64,000 nucleotides of DNA from Burkholderiales bacterium (GTDB lineage Bacteria > Pseudomonadota > Gammaproteobacteria > Burkholderiales > Burkholderiaceae_E). A program made the position numbers and the translations under genes. The stretch lies in NCBI GenBank assembly GCA_027487815.1, contig JAIYCW010000017.1, positions 310,001 to 374,000 of the forward strand. Direction: 5' to 3'. The notes beneath the pieces were generated by a model, which made no database searches, was not told the origin of the DNA, and worked only from the letters and a program-made list of their open reading frames with translations. Below, one piece after another: positions 30,837 to 41,182 of the stretch. Each line of letters opens with the position of its first letter. Position 1 is the stretch's first letter.

Positions 30837-32059
30837 CGTTTTCTTCTGCTTGGCTGCGTAATACCGGCCTGATTTGCCTGGGCTTGGCTGCAGGCCTGGG
30901 CATCGCGGCCGCCACCTTGCAGCAACCGCCAAAGGCGCCCGCGACTGAATCAAGCACTCCGCTTGAACGCTCGCAAGCAGGTTCTCGGGGGCCGTCACCA
31001 AGCTCGTCTGGCTCGTCTGGCGAAACCAACGAAGTGGTATTGCAGTCTCGCAGCGCCTTGGAGCAACTGCAGATAGTGCCTGCAGCGGTGAGTCCTGTGC
31101 CTTTGAGCGCTGCGCTCGCAGGCAAGCTGTCGCTCAACGAAAACTTCACCGCCAAACTTTCCGCGCCAGTTGATGGTCGGGTGCTCGAAGCCCGCTACCA
31201 ACCCGGAGATCGGATCACTCGGGGCTCCATGCTTGCCAAAGTTGATTCACCGGATTTGTCCGATACGCAAGCCGCCGCGCGTCGGGCTCAAGTCGAACTG
31301 GATCTTAAGCGCGCCAATCTGGTTCGCAGCCAGGAGCTTTATGCAGCTGGCGCCACCGCACTCAAGGAAGTGCAGGCCGCGCAGGCCGAAGCCCACGAAG
31401 CCCAAACCGAACTGGATCGCACCAGTGCGCGCCTGCGCCAGCTTAATGCCAAGGGCATCACCATGCATGCCAGCGGGTCGCATTTCACTTTGGTCAGCCC
31501 GATTGACGGGGTCGTGGTCCAACGCAACATTACCGTGGGGCAGCAGGTGCATGGCGGAGATAACGATCCGCTCTATGTGATTGCCGATCCGCGTGAATTG
31601 CTGCTTTTGCTGGACCTGCCAGAAAATGATGTTCGCCATTTTTCAGTGGGGCAACTCTTGCGCTTCACCATTGATGGCGCTTCGGGAAAGGAGTACTCCG
31701 CCAAAGTGATGCAAATCGCGCCAGCGGTTGATCCGCTAACCAGAAGGGTACAAGTACGAGCTTTGGTGGTAGCGGCCGACTCTAACCTGCGCCCCGAGAT
31801 GTATGTGCGGGCGTTTGCAGTGGGGGCAAGCACTCAAGAAGGCATTGAGGTCAAAGTTGCGGCACTTGTCAATCGGGGCAGCACCACCAATGTTTATGTT
31901 GAACGCAGCACAGGTCGCTTTGAGCGCGTGCCAGTCAAGGTATTGGCCCAGCATCTTGATCGAGCCTGGGTCAGCGCACCCGCGCTTAAATCAGGAGATC
32001 GGGTCGTGAGTAGTGGAGCGCTTCTGATTGATAGCGAGCTCGAAAGCGCGAGCCGATGA
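30833..32059 (+). CDS. czcB: Periplasmic adaptor of the heavy-metal efflux RND pump
   Basis: The product is 408 residues. An N-terminal hydrophobic export segment (LICLGLAAGLGIAAATL) is followed by a Ser/Pro linker. Lipoyl strands (LSAPVDGRVLEARYQPGDRI and LVSPIDGVVVQRNITVGQQV) flank a coiled coil, then a beta-barrel and membrane-proximal domain. It joins the inner-membrane pump to the outer channel. The ATG overlaps the czcC stop, and its own stop overlaps the czcA start (ATGA). No His-rich metal-binding N-terminus is present, unlike some CzcB/CusB proteins. Confidence 0.9.
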   Translation: MTFSSAWLRNTGLICLGLAAGLGIAAATLQQPPKAPATESSTPLERSQAGSRGPSPSSSGSSGETNEVVLQSRSALEQLQIVPAAVSPVPLSAALAGKLSLNENFTAKLSAPVDGRVLEARYQPGDRITRGSMLAKVDSPDLSDTQAAARRAQVELDLKRANLVRSQELYAAGATALKEVQAAQAEAHEAQTELDRTSARLRQLNAKGITMHASGSHFTLVSPIDGVVVQRNITVGQQVHGGDNDPLYVIADPRELLLLLDLPENDVRHFSVGQLLRFTIDGASGKEYSAKVMQIAPAVDPLTRRVQVRALVVAADSNLRPEMYVRAFAVGASTQEGIEVKVAALVNRGSTTNVYVERSTGRFERVPVKVLAQHLDRAWVSAPALKSGDRVVSSGALLIDSELESASR

Positions 32060-35000
32060 GCCAGGGTTCAGAGGGCACGCGCCCAGCGGTAGGCGCCTTT
32101 ATTCGTACAGTCGTTAGACAACCCGGACTCATCTTGCTGGGTTTGACAGTGCTTGGCGTGATCGCCGCCATGATCGTTAGCGATCTGCCGATCGAAGCCT
32201 TTCCCGATGTGCAGGACACCCAGGTCCAGGTGATTACCCAAAGCGCAGGACGCGCGCCTGAGGAAGTCGAACGAGCGATTTCGCAGCCCCTGGAGCGTGA
32301 GCTGGCCGGAACGCCCAAGGCGACCCGCATCCGCTCGGTATCCATCACCGGACTGTCCGTGGTCACGGTCACCTTTGAAGACGGCACCAATGACTACTTC
32401 GCGCGTCAACAGGTCTTGGAGAGGATTCAGAATGCGGATCTTCCCGATGGTGTGAGCAGCCAGCTCGCCCCGTTATCCAATGCTGTGGGCGAGGTGTATC
32501 GCTATGTGCTTGAAGCTCCGCCCAACATGGCTTTGCCACAGTTGCGCGCCTTACAGGATTGGCTGATCCGTCCGGCCTTGCGCACCGTTCCGGCAGTTGC
32601 CGATGTGGTCAGCTATGGGGGTGCGGTACGCGAATTACAGGTCCGCGTGGACCCCGCACGACTGATGCGATACGGCCTTACCATGGATGAACTGCAACAG
32701 GCGGTTCATGGCGCAGGAGAAAACACCGGGGCCGGGGTATTGCGCCGTGGCGATCAAAGTTTTGTGATTCGTGGCCTTGCGCTCTATCGATCCCCTGAAG
32801 ATATTTCCGCAGCGGTCATCACCGCTCGCGATGGTCGATCGGTGCGGGTCGGTGATGTTGCCGAAGTGGCGTTTGGTGAACGACCGCGCTCGGGCATCGT
32901 GGGGTTCACCGATGGCCAATTGAGCCGCGACGATATTGTTGAAGGCGTCGTGCAAATGACCAAGGGCAGTAATGCTGCGCTTGTGGTCAAGGCAGTCGAT
33001 GAGCGCGTTGAGCAGATTAATCAACGTCTGGAGCGTGAGGCACCAGGGGTGAAGCTGGTAACGATTTACAAGCGCACCGATTTGATCAGTCACACCGTTG
33101 CTACAGTGCTGGAAAACCTAGGGGTCGGCGCCTTGTTGGTCACCGCAATTTTGTTTGTGTTTTTGCGGCGCTGGTCGGCGTCCTTGATGGTAGCCAGTGT
33201 TATCCCGATGGCTTTGTTGCTTGCGTTTATGTGCATGCAGCTGGTCCGTGTGCCGGCCAATTTAATGTCTCTGGGGGCGGTGGATTTTGGCATCATCATT
33301 GATTCGGCGGTGGTGCTGGTTGAAGCGCTGATGGTCAAGCTGGCGCATGATGCAAGCGCCGACACCGGCCTGGCAGGTGGTGCCGCCCGCCTGAATACGC
33401 TCGAAGATACGCTGGCGGGATTAACCAAACCGATCCTCTTTTCCAAGGCCATCATCATTGCGGCATTCATGCCGATCTTTGCCTTTCAGCGCGTTGAGGG
33501 TCGTATCTTCACACCAGTGGCTCTCACCCTGTCGCTTGCGCTTGCTGCTGGCCTGCTTCTGACGCTCACCCAAGTACCCGCACTGTTGGCTCGCTGGCTG
33601 GCAAAGCACCCGCTGCAGGAGAAAGAGCTCGCGTGGCTGCATCGGCTGACCTCGGCCTACCAGGGGATGCTCCAGCGCCTGTCGCGCTCCTGGCGCGTGA
33701 CCATGGCGTGTGCCCTCGCCTTGCTGGCGGCCACTTTGGCTCTCGCACCACTGCTGGGCTCGGAGTTTCTTCCCAAACTGGATGAAGGCAATATCTGGCT
33801 TACCGTGGGTATCAGCCCGTCCTCGGCACTTGAACATACCAAAGGGATCGAGCGCGAAGTGCGCAAGCGGCTGGAAACCTTTACCGAGGTTAAGGCAGTC
33901 ATTACCCAGGTGGGGCGGCCCGATGACGGCACTGACCCCAAGGGCCCGAACAATCTCGAGATCCTGGCTCAGCTTAAGCCTCGCGAGCAATGGCGCTATC
34001 CTGACAAGGCAGCTCTTGTGGCGCAGATGGGCGCGTCGATTCGCACCATTCCGGGCATCAGCACGAATTTCTCCCAGGTTATTCAGGACAATGTTGAAGA
34101 AGCCTTGTCGGGGGCCAAAGGGGAAGTGGTCGCAAAGGTTTTTGGCCCGGACCTCGGAGTGTTAGAGGGCAAGGCGCGGCAAATCGAGCTGCTGCTTCGA
34201 GCAACCCGCGGGGCGGTGGATGTGGCTACGATTCCAATTAACGGCCAGCCCGAACTCGATATTCAATGGCGACGCGACCAGCTTGAGCGCTACGGGCTGC
34301 TTGCCAATAATTTGAACCAGCTGGTAGCCAGCGCTATTGGAGGAGTACCGGTAGGTGTGTTTTATGAAGGACAGCGAGCCTTCGACATCACCGTGCGTTT
34401 GCAAACCTCCGCACGCAGCAGCATTGATGACATCGCAGCGTTGCCGATTCCAGTGTCTGCCGCTGATCACCAGGCAGGCGCAAGTCCGGCCACCATCCCC
34501 TTAGCGCAGCTTGCGCGGATTGAACTGCGTAACGGGGCCTCGCGCATTGCCCGCGAAGCCGGTGAGCGGCAGATCACAGTCAAGCTCAATCTTGAAGGCC
34601 GCGATCTGGGCAGTTTTGTTCAGGAAGCGCGTGCCACAGTGGCCCGCGAGGTGGCACTGCCCGTGGGATATCGGCTTGAATGGGGCGGTCAGTTTGAAAA
34701 CCAGCAGCGCGCCATGAAGCGCTTACAAACCATCGTGCCGATTGCCCTTTTGGCCGTGATCACCCTGTTGGTACTGGCTCTGAAAAGTCTGCGCCCCGCC
34801 CTTTTGGTGGTCTCTGCGTTGCCTTTTGCCTTGATTGGCGGGTTTGCCGGCCTGGCCCTTGCGGGTCTGCATCTGTCCGTTTCTGCGGCGGTCGGATTCA
34901 TCGCAGTGGCCGGTATCGCGGTACAAAACAGTCTGATCCTGGTGGAACGTACCCAGCAATTGATTGCGCTGGGCCAGGCCGATAACGCCTTGGGCGCTGC

Positions 35001-35265
35001 CGACCCTGCTCATGCTGCGTTCGCAGCAGCCGCAGAACGGTTTCGCCCGATTCTCATGACAGCTCTAATGGCCGGCTTGGGACTTTTACCCGCGGCCTTG
35101 TCTCACGGCATTGGTGCTGAAACCCAACGACCTTTCGCAGTCGTTATTGTGGGAGGTATTGTGTCGGCCACCATTGCCACTTTGTTGTTGTTGCCCCTTG
35201 TGGCCGCACGCTGGTTGCGCACCAATGAGACGATTGCACAGCCTGTACATACGCCGGCTCATTAA
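32056..35265 (+). CDS. czcA: Heavy-metal efflux RND inner-membrane pump
   Basis: The product is 1069 residues, full length for the HME-RND family. Twelve membrane segments and two large periplasmic loops are consistent with the hydrophobicity pattern. Family motifs include PIEAFPDVQDTQVQV near the start, and the fourth membrane helix reads DFGIIIDSAVVLVEA with the proton-relay acids at about D410, D416 and E423. The usual HME ending VEN is VEA here. The exported metal cannot be assigned from sequence; divalent cations such as Zn, Co or Ni are likely. It follows czcB with a four-base overlap. Confidence 0.92.
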   Translation: MSQGSEGTRPAVGAFIRTVVRQPGLILLGLTVLGVIAAMIVSDLPIEAFPDVQDTQVQVITQSAGRAPEEVERAISQPLERELAGTPKATRIRSVSITGLSVVTVTFEDGTNDYFARQQVLERIQNADLPDGVSSQLAPLSNAVGEVYRYVLEAPPNMALPQLRALQDWLIRPALRTVPAVADVVSYGGAVRELQVRVDPARLMRYGLTMDELQQAVHGAGENTGAGVLRRGDQSFVIRGLALYRSPEDISAAVITARDGRSVRVGDVAEVAFGERPRSGIVGFTDGQLSRDDIVEGVVQMTKGSNAALVVKAVDERVEQINQRLEREAPGVKLVTIYKRTDLISHTVATVLENLGVGALLVTAILFVFLRRWSASLMVASVIPMALLLAFMCMQLVRVPANLMSLGAVDFGIIIDSAVVLVEALMVKLAHDASADTGLAGGAARLNTLEDTLAGLTKPILFSKAIIIAAFMPIFAFQRVEGRIFTPVALTLSLALAAGLLLTLTQVPALLARWLAKHPLQEKELAWLHRLTSAYQGMLQRLSRSWRVTMACALALLAATLALAPLLGSEFLPKLDEGNIWLTVGISPSSALEHTKGIEREVRKRLETFTEVKAVITQVGRPDDGTDPKGPNNLEILAQLKPREQWRYPDKAALVAQMGASIRTIPGISTNFSQVIQDNVEEALSGAKGEVVAKVFGPDLGVLEGKARQIELLLRATRGAVDVATIPINGQPELDIQWRRDQLERYGLLANNLNQLVASAIGGVPVGVFYEGQRAFDITVRLQTSARSSIDDIAALPIPVSAADHQAGASPATIPLAQLARIELRNGASRIAREAGERQITVKLNLEGRDLGSFVQEARATVAREVALPVGYRLEWGGQFENQQRAMKRLQTIVPIALLAVITLLVLALKSLRPALLVVSALPFALIGGFAGLALAGLHLSVSAAVGFIAVAGIAVQNSLILVERTQQLIALGQADNALGAADPAHAAFAAAAERFRPILMTALMAGLGLLPAALSHGIGAETQRPFAVVIVGGIVSATIATLLLLPLVAARWLRTNETIAQPVHTPAH

Positions 35266-35315
35266 CGCCAGTTCATAAGCGCGAGTTCACTAACGCCATT
35301 TGCAAGGGAGTTGTC

Positions 35316-35990
35316 ATGAAGATCCTGGTAGTTGAAGACGATCCGATGCTGCACGAACCCTTGCTTGTCTCACTTCGGCAGCATGGGCATTTGGCCGACG
35401 GGGTGACCAACCTCTCACAAGCCCAGCTCGCACTTGAAATGAACCAGTTTGACGTCTTGCTGCTGGATCTGGGCTTACCCGATGGTGATGGCCTGGACCT
35501 GCTCAAGCGCATCAGAGCGGCCAATCAGCCGATTCTTGTGCTGATTCTCACCGCACGCGATGCAATTAATCATCGTGTGCAGGGCCTGAAGCTTGGTGCT
35601 GACGATTATTTGAGCAAGCCCTTTGCTACCGCCGAGCTCCTTGCCCGAATCGAAGCACTGTCACGCCGTAATCGCGCACTTACTCCTGCCATCAAGACTT
35701 TGGGGCAACTCAAGGTGGATGCCGAAGCCCAACGCGCGTGGATCAACGACCAGGCGATTGAGCTCCCGGCGCGTGAATGGGCGGTGCTCAATGCGCTGAT
35801 TGACCATATCGATCGCATAGTGCCCAAGGAGCGCCTGATCTCGATGGTGACCCGCTGGGATGAAGATTTATCGCCCAACGCCATCGAAACCTATGTATCC
35901 CGGCTGCGCGCCAAGCTTGAACCTGCAGGCCTGCAGGTTCGTACCGTGCGGGGATTGGGCTATTTGCTCACGGTCGATCAGGTAGCCTAA
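35316..35990 (+). CDS. OmpR/PhoB-family response regulator
   Basis: The product is 224 residues. The receiver domain has EDD at 7-9, phospho-acceptor Asp51 (LLLDLGLPDGDG) and the conserved Lys in LSKPF. The C-terminal winged helix has LPAREWAVLNAL and the recognition region NAIETYVSRLRAKLE. A GGGAG site precedes the ATG. It lies 50 bases after czcA and 42 bases before the sensor kinase, so it probably controls the efflux operon. It resembles QseB/TctD-type regulators. Confidence 0.9.
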   Translation: MKILVVEDDPMLHEPLLVSLRQHGHLADGVTNLSQAQLALEMNQFDVLLLDLGLPDGDGLDLLKRIRAANQPILVLILTARDAINHRVQGLKLGADDYLSKPFATAELLARIEALSRRNRALTPAIKTLGQLKVDAEAQRAWINDQAIELPAREWAVLNALIDHIDRIVPKERLISMVTRWDEDLSPNAIETYVSRLRAKLEPAGLQVRTVRGLGYLLTVDQVA

Positions 35991-36032
35991 ATCCAAACGC
36001 GCCCGGCAGCGCGGTATGCAACACTTACAAGG

Positions 36033-37460
36033 ATGATCACCATAGCAAAGCCGGGTTCCGAAGCAAACGATAGCCTGCGCAGGCGCTTGCTCTTCAATTT
36101 GCTGCCGTGGCTGATCGTTGCACTGATGCTGGCAGCGACTGCGAGTTATTGGGCAGTAAACCGCGCTGTGCAATCCGCATTTGATCAATCGCTCTCCGAT
36201 ACTGCTGCTGCATTGATTGCCTATGTGCGGGTAACAGATGGTCGCTTGGGCCTTGATGTGCCGGCAGATGCCGAACGAGTGCTGCGAGCCGATGAGTTCG
36301 AAACCGTATGGTTCGCGCTGTTCGATGCGCAAGGCCAATGGGTGAGTGGTGATCAGTCAATCGCAGCACTTTGGACGCTTGCGCAGAATCAACGTACCGT
36401 TAATCCGGCTGCGCGCGTGGCGGCCTCGCGTATCTTTGTTGATGGCAGGCTTGGGGGGCAGGACGTTCGTGCGGTTAAGGTCGATCTCCAGTCGCCAGGT
36501 AGCTCGGGTAGCGTGGTCGTTGCCGAAACCGTCACCCAACGCAATCAGCGGCAGGTGCAGGCCGCTCTCGGCTTGTTGACGCCGCTGGTCCTGCTGGCTG
36601 TAGTTGGGACCGCCACTGTGTGGTGGGGTATCCAGCGCAGTCTGGTACCGATTCGCAGTGTAGCGCAGGCCTTGGGTGCAAGGTCGTCTACGAACCTTGC
36701 GGCAATTCCTGAACCGGAGGTGGTTGCCGAACTGCGACCCTTGATCAACGCGGTAAACAGCCTGCTTGCCCGCCTCAAGGTCGCCCAATCAACCCAGGAG
36801 CGTTTTATTGCCGATGCAGCGCATCAGCTACGGACTCCTTTGGCAGGCCTGTCGATGCTGCTGGAGCTGGGTGACGGTGAAACCGATCCCAAGCGCCGCT
36901 CTGAACGACTGAACCAGGCACGAGCGGCGACTACCCGCACCATTCATCTTGCGCAGCAGCTTCTGACGCTTTCGGCGGCGCAAACCGACAACCGCCATGA
37001 AGAGCAGTTCGAGCGTTTCGCTCTGATTGCATTAATTGAAGAACTCGCGCCGCAATGGGCCATGCGCAGCGAAGTTCAGGGTATCGAGATAAGTTTCGAG
37101 ATCGCACCACGCGAGCTTGCGGGTGACCGTTTCATGATCGGCGAAGCTTTGGCGAACTTGGTTGACAATGCCTTGTCGTATTGCCCGGCGGGGTCAACCA
37201 TTATCGTGCGCTGCTATCAAGAGGCGCACGAGCAAGTGGTCATCGAGGTTCAGGACAATGGCCCAGGTGTAGCGCCCGAGCACCTTGGTCATCTCACCGA
37301 ACGGTTTTATCGCCCGGCAGGGTCTGCAGGTACCGGAAGCGGCCTGGGGCTATCCATTGTTGAAGCGGTCATGCAGCGTTACAACGCCAACCTCAGCTTA
37401 ACCAACCTCACGCCCCATGGTCTAAGCTGCAAAATGATTTTCCCGCTACCACCGGGTTAA
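36033..37460 (+). CDS. Sensor histidine kinase partner of the upstream regulator
   Basis: The product is 475 residues. Membrane segments at about 20-41 and 178-198 flank a periplasmic sensor domain of the TctE/2CSK_N type. A HAMP-like linker follows, then the dimerisation domain with phospho-acceptor His264 (ADAAHQLRTPLAGL). The ATPase domain has N (NLVDNALSYCP), G1 (DNGPGV) and G2 (GTGSGLGLSIV) boxes. The signal is presumably a metal ion given the neighbouring pump genes; that is inference. It converges with folE2, with six bases between stops. Confidence 0.9.
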   Translation: MITIAKPGSEANDSLRRRLLFNLLPWLIVALMLAATASYWAVNRAVQSAFDQSLSDTAAALIAYVRVTDGRLGLDVPADAERVLRADEFETVWFALFDAQGQWVSGDQSIAALWTLAQNQRTVNPAARVAASRIFVDGRLGGQDVRAVKVDLQSPGSSGSVVVAETVTQRNQRQVQAALGLLTPLVLLAVVGTATVWWGIQRSLVPIRSVAQALGARSSTNLAAIPEPEVVAELRPLINAVNSLLARLKVAQSTQERFIADAAHQLRTPLAGLSMLLELGDGETDPKRRSERLNQARAATTRTIHLAQQLLTLSAAQTDNRHEEQFERFALIALIEELAPQWAMRSEVQGIEISFEIAPRELAGDRFMIGEALANLVDNALSYCPAGSTIIVRCYQEAHEQVVIEVQDNGPGVAPEHLGHLTERFYRPAGSAGTGSGLGLSIVEAVMQRYNANLSLTNLTPHGLSCKMIFPLPPG

Positions 37461-37466
37461 CAATGA

Positions 37467-38285
37467 CTAGCCGATGATCTGCGCAAACGCGCTGTGGTTA
37501 TGGATCGATTCGAAATTCTCGACTTCCAGGCTGAAGCTTTCGATCTGCCCGCGCTCCCGCCAATCGATCAGGCCCGCGGCCACATCTCGCGCCAGATCTT
37601 CGACAAACTTCGGGTTGTCGTAGGCGCGCTCAGTCACCACTTTTTCATCCACTCGCTTGAGCAATCCATAGAGCTCGCTGGAAGCCTGCGACTCGGCCAT
37701 CCGGATCAGCGCCTCAGGTGCAGGGGGCAAATTGCCTGGCGCAGCAACCACACTCATGCGCACATGCGAACGCTGATTATGCGCACCGTATTCCGAGATC
37801 GCTTTGGAACAGGGGCACAGGCTCGTGACTGGAACCAGCACGTTTAGCGTGATCCGGGCTGCGTCGGCCGACCCGCTCAAACGCCAGCTCAGTTCATAAT
37901 CCATAAAGCTGCTCACGCCGGAAGCCGGGGCCACCTTGCGCATAAACATCGGCAAGCTGAATTGCAACTCACCTTGTGTGGCATCAAGCCTGGTGAGCAT
38001 CTCACGATAAAGCGGCAAGAGGCCCGTCAAACTCAACTTTTGGGCATGCTCATCGAGCAAGGCCACAAAGCGCGACATATGCGTGCCCTTGCGATCCGCA
38101 GACAGCCCCACGGCCATTGAAAACGTCGCTACCGACCCTGCGCTCTGGCCATGTTCGCCATGCCACAGCACCGGATAACGCAACGCCCGGATGCCGACCC
38201 GCTCAATAGCAATATGACGCTCATCTTCAGAAGACTGCACATCGGGCATCTTCAGCAACTCGGTATTCGGATCACGCAAATTCAT
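37467..38285 (-). CDS. folE2: GTP cyclohydrolase FolE2 (type IB)
   Basis: The product is 272 residues. The family features are FSMAVGLSADRKGTHMSRF, PVTSLCPCSKAISEYGAHNQR (with the metal-ligand Cys in LCPCSK) and SFSLEVENFESIHNHSA at the C-terminus. The enzyme makes 7,8-dihydroneopterin triphosphate for folate and queuosine synthesis and, unlike FolE, works with metals other than zinc. Its position next to a metal efflux operon is suggestive, but the genes are convergent. The ATG at 38285 is preferred over a GTG nine bases upstream. Confidence 0.93.
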   Translation of the reverse strand: MNLRDPNTELLKMPDVQSSEDERHIAIERVGIRALRYPVLWHGEHGQSAGSVATFSMAVGLSADRKGTHMSRFVALLDEHAQKLSLTGLLPLYREMLTRLDATQGELQFSLPMFMRKVAPASGVSSFMDYELSWRLSGSADAARITLNVLVPVTSLCPCSKAISEYGAHNQRSHVRMSVVAAPGNLPPAPEALIRMAESQASSELYGLLKRVDEKVVTERAYDNPKFVEDLARDVAAGLIDWRERGQIESFSLEVENFESIHNHSAFAQIIG

Positions 38286-38317
38286 TCCAACCACAATCCC
38301 ACTAACTGCCCAAACTC

Positions 38318-40261
38318 TTAACGACTCGCTACCAATCGCGGCCCTGCCCCGCCTGATTCAATCAAGCTGGCAAAGCGTTTACGAATCGAAGCTTCAATAC
38401 CCGCCGCATCCAGGCCTTCGCGCTTCAGAAGCACCACAGGATCGCCATGATCAATAAACCGATCGGGCAGGCCCAGATTCAACACCTGCTTGGCAATACC
38501 CTCGGCAGCCAGCGCCTCCAACACAGCGCTACCGGCGCCCGCCATGATCTGATGCTCTTCAATCGTCACAAATGCATCATGCGTGCGGGCCAGCTCGACC
38601 AGCAGCCCAACATCCATCGGCTTGACCCAGCGCATGTTCACCACGGTGGCGTCCAACGCCTGAGCCGCTTGCAGGGCAGGATGCAGGAGCGTGCCGAATG
38701 CCAGGATCGCAATTTGCTTGCCCTGCCGCCGGATCTCGGCTTTGCCCACCGGCAATGCGGTGAGATCTTTCTTGACCTCCACCCCCACGCCACTGCCGCG
38801 CGGATAACGCACCGCGGTCGGCTGCTGCATCTGAAACGCGGTGTACAACATCTGGCGGCATTCGTTTTCATCGGAAGGCGCCAGCACCGCAAGATTAGGC
38901 ACGGTACGCAAATAGGCGTAGTCAAACACTCCTGCATGAGTCGCACCATCGGCTCCGACGATGCCCGCCCTATCCAGCGCAAACACCACCGGCAAATTCT
39001 GGATCGCGATATCGTGAATCAACTGGTCATAGCCGCGCTGCAGAAAGGTGGAGTAAATCGCCACGACTGGCTTTAAGCCCTCGCACGCAATACCCCCCGC
39101 AAAGGTCACCGCATGCTGTTCGGCAATCCCCACATCAAAATAGCGCTTGGGGAAACGCTTTTCGAACTCCACCAGCCCCGAGCCTTCGCGCATGGCGGGC
39201 GTAATCGCCACCAAGCGTTCATCAAGCGCGGCCATATCGCAAATCCAATCAGAAAATACCTGGGTATACGTGGGCTTGCTGGGTGCAGCCGCTTTCTTGA
39301 TGCCTTCATCCGGATTAAATTTGCCAGGGCCGTGATACAGCACCGGATCAGCTTCCGCGAGCTTGTAGCCCTGCCCCTTGCGGGTCACCACATGAAGAAA
39401 CTGCGGGCCGCGCAGCTCACGCAAATTTTGCATCGTGGGGATCAGAGAATCGAGATCATGACCATCAATCGGGCCCACATAGTTCAGGCCAAATTCTTCA
39501 AATAGCGTGGCCGGTGTGACCATGCCCTTCGCATGACCTTCCAGGCGCTTGGCCAACTCAAACATCGGCGGCACGCGTGAAAGCATTGCCCGGCCAACAT
39601 CACGCGCCTTGGCGTAAAACTGCCCGGACAGCAGCCGTGCCAGATATCGATTGAGCGCACCTACCGGTGGCGAGATCGACATATCGTTATCGTTGAGCAC
39701 CACCAGCAGATCAATATCCGGAGTTACCCCGGCATTGTTCATCGCCTCAAAGGCCATCCCTGCGGTCATCGCGCCGTCGCCGATCACCGCGATGTGGCGG
39801 CGTCGCCCTGGGCCCTGATTCTCGCCCTTGTTGCGCGAAGCCACAGCCATGCCAAGCGCCGCTGAAATCGAAGTCGAGGAGTGCGCGGTGCCAAATGTGT
39901 CGTATTCGCTTTCGCTGCGACGCGGGAAGCCCGAAATACCATCGAGCTGGCGCAATGAGTGCATCTGATCGCGCCGCCCGGTGAGAATTTTGTGGGGGTA
40001 GCTTTGGTGCCCCACATCCCAGACGATCCGGTCGCGCGGGGTATCGAATACGTAATGCAGCGCGATTGAAAGCTCAACCGTGCCCAGGTTCGATGACAAA
40101 TGCCCGCCTGTTTGGGCCACTGAGCGCAGCACATGCTCGCGCAGCTCGCCCGCCAGTTGGTGTAATTGCTCTCGGCTATGCCCACGCATGTCGCGCGGGG
40201 CATTGATCTTGTCGAGTATCGACGGTGCTGCCTGATTCAGGGTACTGCTGGTATTGCCCAT
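38318..40261 (-). CDS. dxs: 1-deoxy-D-xylulose-5-phosphate synthase
   Basis: The product is 647 residues. The thiamine diphosphate site is [18 protein letters not shown]. Other typical stretches are [17 protein letters not shown] near the N-terminus, [15 protein letters not shown] in the transketolase pyrimidine domain, and a C-terminal transketolase domain. It condenses pyruvate and glyceraldehyde 3-phosphate, the first step of the MEP isoprenoid pathway. A strong AAGGAGG site precedes the ATG. It follows ispA and xseB on the same strand, a common operon in Burkholderiales. Confidence 0.95.
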   Translation of the reverse strand: MGNTSSTLNQAAPSILDKINAPRDMRGHSREQLHQLAGELREHVLRSVAQTGGHLSSNLGTVELSIALHYVFDTPRDRIVWDVGHQSYPHKILTGRRDQMHSLRQLDGISGFPRRSESEYDTFGTAHSSTSISAALGMAVASRNKGENQGPGRRRHIAVIGDGAMTAGMAFEAMNNAGVTPDIDLLVVLNDNDMSISPPVGALNRYLARLLSGQFYAKARDVGRAMLSRVPPMFELAKRLEGHAKGMVTPATLFEEFGLNYVGPIDGHDLDSLIPTMQNLRELRGPQFLHVVTRKGQGYKLAEADPVLYHGPGKFNPDEGIKKAAAPSKPTYTQVFSDWICDMAALDERLVAITPAMREGSGLVEFEKRFPKRYFDVGIAEQHAVTFAGGIACEGLKPVVAIYSTFLQRGYDQLIHDIAIQNLPVVFALDRAGIVGADGATHAGVFDYAYLRTVPNLAVLAPSDENECRQMLYTAFQMQQPTAVRYPRGSGVGVEVKKDLTALPVGKAEIRRQGKQIAILAFGTLLHPALQAAQALDATVVNMRWVKPMDVGLLVELARTHDAFVTIEEHQIMAGAGSAVLEALAAEGIAKQVLNLGLPDRFIDHGDPVVLLKREGLDAAGIEASIRKRFASLIESGGAGPRLVASR

Positions 40262-40282
40262 ACATCCCCTCCTTGTTATCCG

Positions 40283-41182
40283 TTAGTTCCTGCGCTGGCA
40301 GATCAAATCTGCCAGCTCGGCCAGGCGGTGAACATCCAGCCCGGCCCCCCTCATTTCAGCCAAAGCGCCATGGGCCTCATCGAGCAAACGGTCTGCCATT
40401 CCCTTGGCTGCCTCCAGACCGAGCACCGAAACGTAAGTCGGTTTATTGTGCTGCGCGTCTTTCCCGGCGGTTTTACCCAGGGTTGCAGAATCCGAAGCCA
40501 CGTCCAGAATATCGTCAACCACCTGAAACGCCAAGCCTATAGCCTGGGCAAAACGCTCCAAAGCTGTTGCCCATGGGTCACTGGCCGGGCTGCAGGCGGC
40601 CCCAAGCTGAACGCTCGCCACCAGCAAAGCCCCTGTTTTCAGGCGATGCATGGTCTCCACCGAGGCCGCATCAAGAGCCTCTCCTGTGGCGGCAATATCG
40701 AGCGCCTGGCCGCCTGCCATGCCGCGCGAGCCCGCGGCCCTTGCCAAAATCCGCACCATGTTCACGACCTGCTGAGCGCTCGCCTGCCCGGCCTGCGCCC
40801 CTGCAAGGCTCTCGAAGGCCAGCGCCTGCAAGGCGTCGCCCACCAGCATCGCCTGGGCCTCGCCATAGACCACATGTACTGTGGGCTTGCCGCGTCGCAA
40901 GGCGTCGTCATCCATGCACGGCAGATCGTCATGCACCAGGGAATAGGCATGAATACACTCCACGGCACAGGCCGCCGCATCCAGAGCCGCAGCCGGAGCA
41001 GCAAAAGTTTGTCCGGCCGCGTAGACCAGCATTGGCCGGATCCGCTTGCCGCCCTCCAAACTTGCATAGCGCATAGCCTCATGCAACCCTCTGGGCAATT
41101 CGTTGGCAGCAGGCAGGAGCACACCCAACGCCGTTTCGATCCGCTGCCCGTGGCTTTCCATCCATTGACCCAGGGTAAGCAT
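40283..41182 (-). CDS. ispA: Farnesyl diphosphate synthase (polyprenyl synthetase)
   Basis: The product is 299 residues. The first aspartate-rich motif is DDLPCMDDD, the second is DDILD, and GGKRIRPML and QALDIAATG are also conserved. It makes geranyl and farnesyl diphosphate, the pathway downstream of Dxs. Its ATG overlaps the xseB stop by one base (TGATG). Dxs starts 21 bases after its stop. Confidence 0.94.
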   Translation of the reverse strand: MLTLGQWMESHGQRIETALGVLLPAANELPRGLHEAMRYASLEGGKRIRPMLVYAAGQTFAAPAAALDAAACAVECIHAYSLVHDDLPCMDDDALRRGKPTVHVVYGEAQAMLVGDALQALAFESLAGAQAGQASAQQVVNMVRILARAAGSRGMAGGQALDIAATGEALDAASVETMHRLKTGALLVASVQLGAACSPASDPWATALERFAQAIGLAFQVVDDILDVASDSATLGKTAGKDAQHNKPTYVSVLGLEAAKGMADRLLDEAHGALAEMRGAGLDVHRLAELADLICQRRN

